Of a stretch of 64,000 bases of DNA, positions 26,506-34,959 are shown piece by piece (within the stretch, counting starts at the first letter, position 1; every line of letters starts with the position of its first letter). The stretch is from Sphingopyxis sp. Lineage in GTDB: Bacteria > Pseudomonadota > Alphaproteobacteria > Sphingomonadales > Sphingomonadaceae. The stretch is taken from the NCBI RefSeq assembly GCF_025869345.1, contig NZ_JAOZVW010000023.1:1-64000 (forward strand), written 5' to 3'. A program made the translations under genes and the position numbers. The notes under the pieces are model-generated. The model saw only the letters and a list, made by a program, of their open reading frames with translations, had not been told where the DNA came from and ran no database searches.

Positions 26506-27411
26506 TCATGCAAAGGATCGCTGAAGAGAGGGGTTCGCCAGCAACCGCTGCTGCTCAGCCTGCGAGCGGTATAGAAAATCAGCAGGAAGCCCGAGGCGCA
26601 GGCTCGCCTGACACGGCGCCGACGTCCGACTGGCGAAACGGTCGGCCAATTTGCCCGCCCCGCGCAAGAGCAGCCGGTCGGCTCGCGTCAGGTCATATTT
26701 TGGCCCAAGGTCGAGCCGGCGGCGGATATGCGCGGGGAGCAGCGACACCGATGCCCGCGCGATCGCGCGATGCAGGAAACGCGGCGTCCCGGGCGCGGCG
26801 CGGCCCGACTGGATGATATCGAGAAACTCGAAGATGATCGGATGCGCCTCGAACCGCGATTCGAGCGTCGCCATCATTGCCATGAACCCATCGACCGATG
26901 CCGGCGTGTGCCGCGCGCCGAACTCGCGCCCGATCGCATCGCCATCGCGCATGAAGCGATCCTTGTCGGCCTCGCCGAGCGGATGGACGAAACGGTCATA
27001 GGCCATCAGAAAGCCATAGGAGGCCGTCGCCGCGACCCAATCGAGCAGCACCGGGTCGAGCGCCCGATAGGGTTCGCCCGCGGGGGTCTTGCCCTTCACC
27101 GGCCCGTGCAGGCGATTGACCTTGCCGATCACCTCCTTCGCGACGCTTGCCGGGCCGTAGCAGGCGAGCATCGCAACGAGCCCGGTGCGGCGTGAGCGGC
27201 CGATCGGATCGACTTTGTAGGTCGAATGATCCCACACCCCCGAGCGGATGCGCGGTTCGGCAAATTCGAGCAGCACCGCTGCGATGCCGCCGATGCCGAG
27301 CGCGATCGGATTCTTGTAGACGCGCCACTGGACGCTGTCGGGCGCAAGCAGGGCCGGTTCCCCGGCGGGAGAGGCAAAATCGATTATCGTGCCCAGATAA
27401 TTGCCCTGCAT
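26506..27411 (-). CDS. Oxygenase MpaB family (DUF2236) protein
   Basis: VQWRVYKNPIALGIGGIAAVLLEFAEPRIRSGVWDHSTYKVDPIGRSRRTGLVAM...RLHGPVKGKTPAGEPYRALDPVLLDWV. Confidence 0.8.
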   Translation of the reverse strand: MQGNYLGTIIDFASPAGEPALLAPDSVQWRVYKNPIALGIGGIAAVLLEFAEPRIRSGVWDHSTYKVDPIGRSRRTGLVAMLACYGPASVAKEVIGKVNRLHGPVKGKTPAGEPYRALDPVLLDWVAATASYGFLMAYDRFVHPLGEADKDRFMRDGDAIGREFGARHTPASVDGFMAMMATLESRFEAHPIIFEFLDIIQSGRAAPGTPRFLHRAIARASVSLLPAHIRRRLDLGPKYDLTRADRLLLRGAGKLADRFASRTSAPCQASLRLGLPADFLYRSQAEQQRLLANPSLQRSFA

Positions 27412-27439
27412 ATCTGCCTGCGCCCTTCGCGTATCGGTC

Positions 27440-29911
27440 TTAGAAATCGTAACCCAGCGTCAGGCCAAAGGTTCGCGGCTGGTTGGCGAAGCGAACCACG
27501 ACGTTGGCGTTGCTGGCGACCGACGACCAATAATATTTGTTGAACAGATTCTTCGACCACAGCGACAGCGACCACCCCGCCTCCGACTTGAGGCCCAGGC
27601 TGGCGTTCACGACGGCGAAGGAGTCGATCTTGTAGAGCGGATCATCCTCGAAGATCGTGTTCGACTTGCTCTGATAGCGCAGGCTGACCGCGCCATTGAC
27701 GTTCAGCGTGTCGCTCACCGGCGTGTCATAGGCGGCAACGATGCTGCCCTGGAAGTGCGGGCTGTAGATGAACTCCGCGCCGTCGAAATTCTGCGGCTGA
27801 CCGGCGGCATTGGTGCCGACATAGTCGATCACGCGCGTCTTCAGCCACAGACCGTTGGCGGAAATCGTCACGCCCTGAGCCGGACGCAGCGTCAATTCGC
27901 CTTCGACGCCATAGGCCTTCGACTTCGGCACATTGTCGAGCCGCGCCAGCGCCGTATAGATCGGATCGGCGAAATAGGTGCTGATCTGCTTGTCCTTATA
28001 ATCGTAATAGAAGGCAGCCAGATTCGCCTGAAGCAGGCGGTCGGCCAGCGTCGCCTTCAGGCCGACTTCATAGGCGGTCAGCTTTTCCTGCGTGACCGGC
28101 GCGTTCTGGCGCGCCTTGCTCGCCGCGTTGACCGGCGAGGTGCCCGATTTATAGCCGCGGGACACCGATGCATAGACGAGCGTATCGTCGTTCGGCGACC
28201 AGTCGAGCACCACCCGCCAGGCGAGGTTGTTCTCGTCGAGCGTCGAGACCACCGGACCGAAGCTGTTCGTCACATCGTCATAGGTGTTGCACTGTCCCTC
28301 GACGATCGGTGCCGGGATCGGCAGCGTGCCGCCGGCCGAGAAGAGGAAGCGATTCACGACGTTGACGTTCGGCAACATGCTGCCCTTATAGTCGCGCGAG
28401 CAGCCGACATAGTCCTGCTTGTCCTCGGTATAGCGAAGGCCGACGGTCAGTTTGAGCTGCTCGGTCAGTTCGGCGTCGGCGTTTCCGAAGAGGCTCCACG
28501 TCTTCGTGTTCATCGTGCCGATGTCTTCATAGGTGCGGAATGCCGTCGCCATGTCGGCGGCCGTGTAACCGCCGGAATTGAAGGGCGTTTCGAGCAGATT
28601 GACGCCGGGCACGACGAGATAGGGCGCCGCGCGGATGAAGCGCGCGTTCGCATTTTCGCCGAGCATCGTGCGGTTGCTGTCGACGATCTTGTCATGGCCA
28701 TAATAGCCGCCGACCAGCCAGTTGACGACGCCGCTCTCGCCCTCGAAATGAATCTCCTGCGCGAAGCTCTTGATGCGGCCGTCGGCTTTCTGCAGCAGAA
28801 TCTCGAACGGCGCGCCGCTCCAGTCGGACAGCGCCTTGCGCCGAAAATCATTGTAGCTGGTCAGGCTGACGAACTTCACCGTGTCGGTGACGTCCTGATC
28901 GAGGCGCAGCTTCAGGCCCCAGAAGCGATTATTCTCTGCCAGGTCGCCGGGCAATCCGGCCCCACGTCCGATATCGGCCGAACGAGCGGCTTCGGGCGCC
29001 CAGTCGGCCTGGCTGGCCTTGGTCGGGAAATTATCGGCGATATAGTCGGCAAGCCCCGGGACGTTGAAGAAGTGCGAGGCGCTGGTGCCGGTCACGGGAT
29101 TGGTCGCCGGCGTGAAGCCGATCCCCTGCCCGGCGACGGTGTCCGACTTGTTTTGCCACCAGGTCACCGACAGGTCGATGTGGGTGCCGGTGCCGGGTTC
29201 GACGGCGAGCGAGCCGCGGATGCCGAGCTTGTCGACCTTGCCGAGGCGTTCGTCGGGGCGCGAATTGCTCACCTGCCACCCCTTGTCGCTGTTCTCGCTG
29301 CGGATCGCGAGGCGCGCGGAAACCCCCTCGCCGAGCGGACCGGAAATGTGACCGGCGAAATTATAGGTCTGGTAATTGCCCAGTTCGGCGCTGACCCCGG
29401 CGTCGAAATGATCGGTCGGCTTGGCGGTGATGAAGTTGATGAGCCCCGCCGTCGTATTGCGGCCATAGAGGGTGCCCTGCGGCCCCTTCAGCACCTCGAC
29501 GCGTTCCAGATCCATGATCGGGCCGGTGTTCATGATCGGATAGGCATAGGCGACCTCGTCGACATAGGTGCCGACGGTCGAGGTTGCGGACAGGTTGATC
29601 GTATTGAAGCCGATACCACGCAACGTATAGGTCGGCACACCCTGATAGCTTTGCGACACGGTGAAGCTCGGCGCCACGGCGGTCAGGTCGCGCACATCGG
29701 TGACGCGCAGATTTTCCAGCGTTTCGCTGTCGACGGCCTGAATTGCCATGCCGACATCGTTGATCGATTCGGCGCGGCGCTGCGCGGTGACGATAATGTC
29801 CCCCTCGACCGGAGCCGTCGCCTGGTCGGCTTCGACGGCAAAGGCCGGCACCGTCCCGGCCAGACCTGCCGCGGTTCCCGCGAGCAGAAAAATACGCATT
29901 GCCTTCATCAT
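27440..29911 (-). CDS. TonB-dependent receptor
   Basis: Signal peptide MMKAMRIFLLAGTAAGLAGTVPAFA; IIVTAQRRAESINDVGMAIQAVDSETL plug; LERVEVLKGPQGTLYGRNTTAGLINFITAKP; C-terminal FGLTLGYDF. Confidence 0.93.
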   Translation of the reverse strand: MMKAMRIFLLAGTAAGLAGTVPAFAVEADQATAPVEGDIIVTAQRRAESINDVGMAIQAVDSETLENLRVTDVRDLTAVAPSFTVSQSYQGVPTYTLRGIGFNTINLSATSTVGTYVDEVAYAYPIMNTGPIMDLERVEVLKGPQGTLYGRNTTAGLINFITAKPTDHFDAGVSAELGNYQTYNFAGHISGPLGEGVSARLAIRSENSDKGWQVSNSRPDERLGKVDKLGIRGSLAVEPGTGTHIDLSVTWWQNKSDTVAGQGIGFTPATNPVTGTSASHFFNVPGLADYIADNFPTKASQADWAPEAARSADIGRGAGLPGDLAENNRFWGLKLRLDQDVTDTVKFVSLTSYNDFRRKALSDWSGAPFEILLQKADGRIKSFAQEIHFEGESGVVNWLVGGYYGHDKIVDSNRTMLGENANARFIRAAPYLVVPGVNLLETPFNSGGYTAADMATAFRTYEDIGTMNTKTWSLFGNADAELTEQLKLTVGLRYTEDKQDYVGCSRDYKGSMLPNVNVVNRFLFSAGGTLPIPAPIVEGQCNTYDDVTNSFGPVVSTLDENNLAWRVVLDWSPNDDTLVYASVSRGYKSGTSPVNAASKARQNAPVTQEKLTAYEVGLKATLADRLLQANLAAFYYDYKDKQISTYFADPIYTALARLDNVPKSKAYGVEGELTLRPAQGVTISANGLWLKTRVIDYVGTNAAGQPQNFDGAEFIYSPHFQGSIVAAYDTPVSDTLNVNGAVSLRYQSKSNTIFEDDPLYKIDSFAVVNASLGLKSEAGWSLSLWSKNLFNKYYWSSVASNANVVVRFANQPRTFGLTLGYDF

Positions 29912-30047
29912 CCATCCTCCCTCAAACAGCTTGTCGCGGAGCTCGTCTATGTGCGAGCGTCGCGCGAAGCCGGATAGTGACAGAGGACCGGATTGCGGGC
30001 CGGCAAACAAGCTGGCACCTGTGTCAGGATAAGGATGGAATGGACGC

Positions 30048-30797
30048 GTGACCGACAGCCAGACGCTTTGCTGGAAGGAGATGCCTACCCTGATCGCCGA
30101 AATTCAGGTGGCGGGCGATGCGATCGGCCTTCCCTTCATTGCGGCGCAGGCCGATCTCGGCGATCCCGAACCGATGGCCGATGCCGAAGGCCGCCCCTAT
30201 GCGGAGACGAGCTTTCGCTGGATCGATCCGGCGCACGCCTATTGGCGCGACCGCAAGCTCGCGCTCCACATCGCGTTCCTGACCGCGGCGCGGCTCGTCG
30301 CCGAACCTTTTTATTATAGCGACGGCAGCCTCCACACCTGGCGCCCGACCGGGCTGCTCGACGCGGTCGATTGCGAGCAGGCGAAAAGCACGCCCAATTT
30401 CGGCGAAGCGATCATCGCGCCGGTGCATCTGCCGCGCGGGCTCGTCGGCGCGGTCTTCTGGTGCTCGCGCGAGCCCGTCGGGGTCGAGGCGCTGTTCGAA
30501 GGCCATGCAGGCCGCCTCCACAACCTAGCGGTCAAGCTGGTCGCGACGCACAACGAGGCGCGCGGGCGGCCGCGCAACGCGACGGTGCCGCAGACGCTGA
30601 CACGGCGCGAGGTCCAGTGCCTGCGCTGGGCCGCGTCAGGCAAGACCGACGGCGAGATCGGGATCATATTGACATTATCGGTCTCGACAGTGCGTTTCCA
30701 TCTCCGCAACGCCGCGGCGAAGCTCGGCGCGACCGGGCGGGCGCAGTCGATCCAGATCGCCGCGGGCCTCGGCTTCGTCGGCGCGCGCGCCGCGTAG
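30048..30797 (+). CDS. LuxR-type HTH transcriptional regulator
   Basis: C-terminal TLTRREVQCLRWAASGKTDGEIGIILTLSVSTVRFHLRNAAAKLGATGRAQSIQIAAGLGFV; divergent from the TonB receptor; no luxI seen in the window. Confidence 0.85.
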   Translation: MTDSQTLCWKEMPTLIAEIQVAGDAIGLPFIAAQADLGDPEPMADAEGRPYAETSFRWIDPAHAYWRDRKLALHIAFLTAARLVAEPFYYSDGSLHTWRPTGLLDAVDCEQAKSTPNFGEAIIAPVHLPRGLVGAVFWCSREPVGVEALFEGHAGRLHNLAVKLVATHNEARGRPRNATVPQTLTRREVQCLRWAASGKTDGEIGIILTLSVSTVRFHLRNAAAKLGATGRAQSIQIAAGLGFVGARAA

Positions 30798-30807
30798 AAT
30801 CCCGCCG

Positions 30808-31194
30808 TCAGGCCGCTTCGATGTCGGTCAGCGCGAAATCATTGCCTTTGAACAACAGCGGCTCGCCGGTCGCCTTCGCAAGGGCATAAGCGAAACAGTC
30901 GCCGAAGTTCAGTCCGGCTTTATGACGTCCCTTGCCGAAGTCGAGAAACGCCTGCCTGGCCAATTCACCCTGCTCGATCGTTACCGGCTCGATCGTAATT
31001 CCAGCGCGCCGAAAAAAGGCTTCCGCCTGGCGCGTCCCCTCGGGTCCGAGTTGGCTTTCGACGACCATCGACAGCTCGACGTGATTGGCGACACTGATCC
31101 GGCAGTTGTCGGCATCATGGATGCGTTGGGCAAAGGAAGGTGCCTCGGGTTCGCGATAGAGAATCGCGACGAGGGCGGAGGTGTCGAGGATCAT
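30808..31194 (-). CDS. vapC: PIN-domain toxin, VapC family
   Basis: MILDTSALVAILYREPEAPSFAQRIHDAD...LNFGDCFAYALAKATGEPLLFKGNDFALTDI: PIN acidic residues. Confidence 0.9.
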   Translation of the reverse strand: MILDTSALVAILYREPEAPSFAQRIHDADNCRISVANHVELSMVVESQLGPEGTRQAEAFFRRAGITIEPVTIEQGELARQAFLDFGKGRHKAGLNFGDCFAYALAKATGEPLLFKGNDFALTDIEAA

Positions 31195-31439
31195 CCGGGC
31201 AGGCCGTTATCGTCGTAGAGCATCTCGGCATGATCGGCATAAGCGCCTTTGAGATGGACGGCAGCACGGTCGGCGATCGCGAGCAGCTCCTCCACGCTTG
31301 CCTTGGCATTGCGGCGCTGAATCTTCGCCAGCCGGTCGCGCAAGGCATCCGTCACCACGCGGGTCATGCTCTGGCCGGTCGCCCGCGAAATCGCCTGTGC
31401 GAGACGGTGCGCTTCGGGATCCTTGACGTTCAAGCTCAT
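31191..31439 (-). CDS. vapB: VapB-type antitoxin
   Basis: MSLNVKDPEAHRLAQAISRATGQSMTRVVTDALRDRLAKIQ; overlaps vapC by 4 nt. Confidence 0.88.
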   Translation of the reverse strand: MSLNVKDPEAHRLAQAISRATGQSMTRVVTDALRDRLAKIQRRNAKASVEELLAIADRAAVHLKGAYADHAEMLYDDNGLPG

Positions 31440-31590
31440 ATCACGCCTTTCTAGAATTTTTTCTTTCTTTCTACCATAGGGCTTCACGTTCAACAAGCGC
31501 GGTCATCTCTCGATGCAGATGCGTCCCGAAACCGCCCCTGATGCAGATACCAGCTTGGCCCACCGAGCCGCGCCGCTGTAAGCCGGGCGT

Positions 31591-32733
31591 ATGGACATGC
31601 TGACCGACGCCCTGACCGAACCGGGACTCGCCGATTTCCGCGCCAAGGTGCGTGTTTTTCTCACCGGGAACCTGCCCGACGATCTTCGCCGCGCCGCAAG
31701 CCGCGCGACGAGCGTCTTCATCGACCCTGCCGTCACGCTGCCGTGGCAACGCATCCTGAATGCGCGCGGCTGGGCGGCGCCCGACTGGCCGGCCGAGTTC
31801 GGTGGCCCCGGCTGGAGCGAAATCGAGCGCTATATCTTCGCCGCCGAGTGCGCCGCGGCCGGCGCGCCGGGCCTCGCGCCGATGGGGCTCAAGATGGTCG
31901 CGCCGGTGATCATGCATTATGGCACGCCCGAACAGCGCGCGCACTATCTGCCGCGCATCCTGTCGGGCGAGGATTATTGGTGCCAGGGTTTCTCCGAACC
32001 CGGCGCGGGCTCCGACCTCGCCTCGCTTCAGCTTCGCGCCGTGCCCGACGGCGACGATTATGTGCTGAACGGGTCCAAGATCTGGACCACCCACGCGCAT
32101 TTCGCGAACCGCATGTTCGCGCTCGTCCGCACCTCGACCGAGGGCAAGCCGCAGGCGGGGATCAGCTTCCTGTTGCTCGACATGAAGGCGCCCGGCATCA
32201 CGGTCGAGCCGATCCGCACCCTCGCGGGCGACCATGAGTTCAACCAGGTTTTCTTCGACGATGTCCGCGTGCCGCAGGCGAACCGGCTCGGCGGCGAGAA
32301 TGAGGGCTGGTCGGTCGCCAAACATCTGCTGACCTTCGAGCGCGGCGGCAAATATGCTCCGGGACTGATCGGGCGGCTCGAACGGCTGCGCGGCGAGGAT
32401 GGTATCGGTCCGGTGCTCCGCGCCGAACTCGACCGCGAAGCGATCGGGCTCGCGGCGTTGCAGGCGCTCGAAATCAAGGCGATGCGCGGGCTCGGCGGAA
32501 GCCCGGCGCTCTATGCCTCGGTGCTCAAGATATTGGGGACCGAAGCCGCGCAGCGGATCGACACGCTCGCCTGCGAGATTGCAGGCCCCGCCGCATGGGC
32601 CGACGCCGACGGCCAGACCCCCGCCGAGCTTGCCGTCGCGGTGCCGCGCTACCTCAACGACCGCGCGGCGAGCATCTATGCGGGCTCGAACGAAATCCAG
32701 CGCGACCTGATCGCGCGGCTGATGCTGGGCTGA
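31591..32733 (+). CDS. Acyl-CoA dehydrogenase
   Basis: WAAPDWPAEFGGPGWSEIERYIFAAECAAAGAPG, CQGFSEPGAGSDLASLQLRA, YAGSNEIQRDLIARLMLG. Confidence 0.92.
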   Translation: MDMLTDALTEPGLADFRAKVRVFLTGNLPDDLRRAASRATSVFIDPAVTLPWQRILNARGWAAPDWPAEFGGPGWSEIERYIFAAECAAAGAPGLAPMGLKMVAPVIMHYGTPEQRAHYLPRILSGEDYWCQGFSEPGAGSDLASLQLRAVPDGDDYVLNGSKIWTTHAHFANRMFALVRTSTEGKPQAGISFLLLDMKAPGITVEPIRTLAGDHEFNQVFFDDVRVPQANRLGGENEGWSVAKHLLTFERGGKYAPGLIGRLERLRGEDGIGPVLRAELDREAIGLAALQALEIKAMRGLGGSPALYASVLKILGTEAAQRIDTLACEIAGPAAWADADGQTPAELAVAVPRYLNDRAASIYAGSNEIQRDLIARLMLG

Positions 32734-32749
32734 CCGCCTCCTTTGGGAT

Positions 32750-32832
32750 CGTCATTGCGAGCGGCGAAGCCGCGCGGCAATCCAGAGCCTGCGTAAACAG
32801 CCCTGGATTGCTTTGCTTCGCTCGCAATGGCG
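32750..32832. repeat. REP-like palindromic element, family A copy 3 (diverged)
   Basis: cgtcattgcgagcggcgaagccgcgcggcaatccag...ctggattgctttgcttcgctcgcaatggcg. Confidence 0.85.
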
Positions 32833-32857
32833 AAAGATGCAAACGGGCTACCGGATA

Positions 32858-33880
32858 CTAGGCCGCCGCTTCGGCATAGCGCGCCAGATGATCGGCACGC
32901 GAACCGAATGCCGCCGCGATCGATAGCGCGCGCTTGAAACAGGCGCCGAGGCTCAGTTCCTCGGTCAGCCCCATTGCGCCGTGAATCTGCACCGCGCCTT
33001 CACCGACGATGCGGACCGCATCGGCGACCTCGACGCAGGCGGCGCTGACCGCGCGCGCGCGATCGGCGCCATCGCGGTCGACGGCAAGCACCGCGATCTC
33101 GGCGAGCGCGGCCGCCTTCATCTGCGCGAGCTGCATGTCGGCGACCCGGTGGCGCAGCGCCTGGAACGACCCGATCGCCGCCCCGAACTGCCGCCGCTGG
33201 CCCATATAATCGGCGCTGGCGGCGACCATGCGCTGCATCAGCCCCACCGCTTCGGCGCAGCGGGCCGCGAGCATCAGGTCGGATATCCATTCGGCAAGGC
33301 CGGCTGCCTCCGGCCCCGCCGCCAGCAACGCGCCATCGGCGGCGGGCGCGGTGAAGCCGAGGTCGGCGGTGACGCTGCCGTCGTGCATGATCCGGTGGCG
33401 CTGCTCGACCTTGCCCTGGTCGGCCGCAAGCAGGACGATGCCGCCGCGGTCGGCAACAAGGAACAGGTCGGCCTCGGCCGCCCCGGCAACGAGCCGCGCG
33501 ACCCCATGCACCGCGCCGAGCGCAACATCGGGTATGGCGGCGCTCGATGCGGCGCAGATGATGGCCGCGCGCCGCGACCCCGCCGCAAGATCGGGCAACG
33601 CCTCATGACCGGGATCGGCCCGCGCGATCAGCATCACGGCGGCGGCGTGCGACAGCCAGTCGGCGCCCGCGAGCGCGGGACCAAGCTCGGTCATGGCAAC
33701 CGCGACCTCGATGACGCCGCCGCCGAAACCGCCGGCCGCCTCGGGCACCGTCAGCCCGGCGAGCCCGATCGTATCGACCAGATCGCGCCAGCCCGGACGC
33801 GGATTACCGGCAAGCAGGCGCTGGATGCTCGCCGCGAGCATGTCGCGCTCGACGCTGTGCGGCAGATCGAGCCCGTTCAT
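32858..33880 (-). CDS. Acyl-CoA dehydrogenase (short, heterodimer-subunit-like)
   Basis: LAGLTVPEAAGGFGGGVIEVAVAMTELGPALAGADWL, RRQFGAAIGSFQALRHRVADM, IHGAMGLTEELSLGACFKRAL. Confidence 0.85.
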   Translation of the reverse strand: MNGLDLPHSVERDMLAASIQRLLAGNPRPGWRDLVDTIGLAGLTVPEAAGGFGGGVIEVAVAMTELGPALAGADWLSHAAAVMLIARADPGHEALPDLAAGSRRAAIICAASSAAIPDVALGAVHGVARLVAGAAEADLFLVADRGGIVLLAADQGKVEQRHRIMHDGSVTADLGFTAPAADGALLAAGPEAAGLAEWISDLMLAARCAEAVGLMQRMVAASADYMGQRRQFGAAIGSFQALRHRVADMQLAQMKAAALAEIAVLAVDRDGADRARAVSAACVEVADAVRIVGEGAVQIHGAMGLTEELSLGACFKRALSIAAAFGSRADHLARYAEAAA

Positions 33881-33984
33881 TTCAGCCGTGTCCCGTCATC
33901 GCGCATCTCGCTCTCCCTGCCCCCGCCTATGCGGCGGGCGACGGGAAGGAGCTAGCTGTCGGGCGTGACAGGTGGCAAGCCCGA

Positions 33985-34557
33985 TCAAGCGAACAGGCCG
34001 GCCGCCTGCGCAAGCACCCACAGGCCGATGACGAGGAACAGCGCCGCCGCGACCATCCGCACCTTTTTGAGATCGACGCGCTTCAGCAACTCGTTGCCGA
34101 GGAAGATCGCGGGCACGTTGGCGATCATCATCCCCAGCGTGGTGCCGGTCGTGACCGCAAGGACATTATGATATTGCGCGCCGAGCGCGATCGTCGCGAC
34201 CTGCGTCTTGTCGCCCATCTCGACGAGGAAGAAGGCGATCAGCGTCGTCACGAACGCCCCGAAGCGCGGCTTCGGCGCCTCGTCATCCTCGAACTTGTCG
34301 GGGATCAGCGTCCACGCCGCCATCGCGACGAACGAGATGCCGATCGCATAACGGAAGACCGGACTGTCGAGAAAGGCGGCCGCCGACGCGCCGAGCAGCG
34401 CCGCGAGCGCATGATTGGCGATCGTCGCCGCCAATATGCCGAGGATGATGGGAACGGGCCGGTTGAAGCGCGTCGCGAGCAGGATCGCGAGCAACTGTGT
34501 CTTGTCGCCGATCTCGGCGAGCGCGACGACCGCGGTCGAGGTAAGGATGGCTTCCAT
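33985..34557 (-). CDS. TMEM165/GDT1 (UPF0016) family transporter, likely Mn2+ exporter
   Basis: Two E-x-G-D-K-T motifs: ALAEIGDKTQLLAILLA and FFLVEMGDKTQVATIALGA; downstream of a yybP-ykoY riboswitch. Confidence 0.93.
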   Translation of the reverse strand: MEAILTSTAVVALAEIGDKTQLLAILLATRFNRPVPIILGILAATIANHALAALLGASAAAFLDSPVFRYAIGISFVAMAAWTLIPDKFEDDEAPKPRFGAFVTTLIAFFLVEMGDKTQVATIALGAQYHNVLAVTTGTTLGMMIANVPAIFLGNELLKRVDLKKVRMVAAALFLVIGLWVLAQAAGLFA

Positions 34558-34637
34558 GGCAAAACTCCGGGGCCGGGCGGCAGGCGAATTCCAACGGACA
34601 TCGCACCCTGCCGCCCGGCCCGGACGGAAGGTTCGAT

Positions 34638-34750
34638 GCCATTGGTCTCGCCCGAACGATGTCCCGTTCCCACCGCACCACGGCCTCTCGACCGAGTATG
34701 TTGACGCGGCGGCCCGTCCGGATCGGACGGCTGGCTACTCCCCAGATGAC
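34638..34750 (-). promoter_or_regulatory. yybP-ykoY (Mn2+) riboswitch
   Basis: Minus strand GTCATCTGGGGAGTAGCCAGCCGTCCGATCCGGACGGGCCGCCGCGTCAACATACTCGGTCGAGAGGCCGTGGTGCGGTGGGAACGGGACATCGTTCGGGCGAGACCAATGGC: GGGGAGUAG and GCGAGACC signatures; helices P1 (GUCAU[C]UGG/CCAAUGGC), CCGUCC/GGACGG, CCGCCGC/GCGGUGG, GAACG/CGUUC all pair. Confidence 0.9.
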
Positions 34751-34959
34751 GTGGGCGCGTTAGACGGCTTCGCGGATGCTGGCAAGGCTTTTGGCTGCGT
34801 CGCGGCCGCGGCCTTCTCCGTCTCGGCGATGTCGGCGTCCATCGCCTTGGCGCGCGCCTCGATCTCCTTCGCCGCCATGTCGTAGCGGTCGTCGAAATCG
34901 GGCTCCTGGTGACAGGCGGCAAGCAGCAGCGGCAGCAGGAGAGCGGCGCGGCGCATCAA
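34735..34959 (-). CDS. Small lipoprotein of unknown function
   Basis: MMRRAALLLPLLLAACHQEPDFDDRYDMAAKEIEARAKAMDADIAETEKAAAATQPKALPASAKPSNAPTSSGE*; lipobox LLAAC; start overlaps the tamB stop. Confidence 0.75.
   Translation of the reverse strand: MMRRAALLLPLLLAACHQEPDFDDRYDMAAKEIEARAKAMDADIAETEKAAAATQPKALPASAKPSNAPTSSGE

Noticed and set aside
27401-29977. 858-aa plus-strand ORF antisense to the TonB receptor
   Set aside because: Shadow ORF from high GC3; composition (H/R/A/D-rich, no domain signature) differs from real proteins while the minus strand encodes a clear TonB receptor.
30808-31439. VapBC considered as part of a novel defence island
   Set aside because: A standard VapB/VapC pair; neighbours are metabolic or regulatory genes with no defence signatures.
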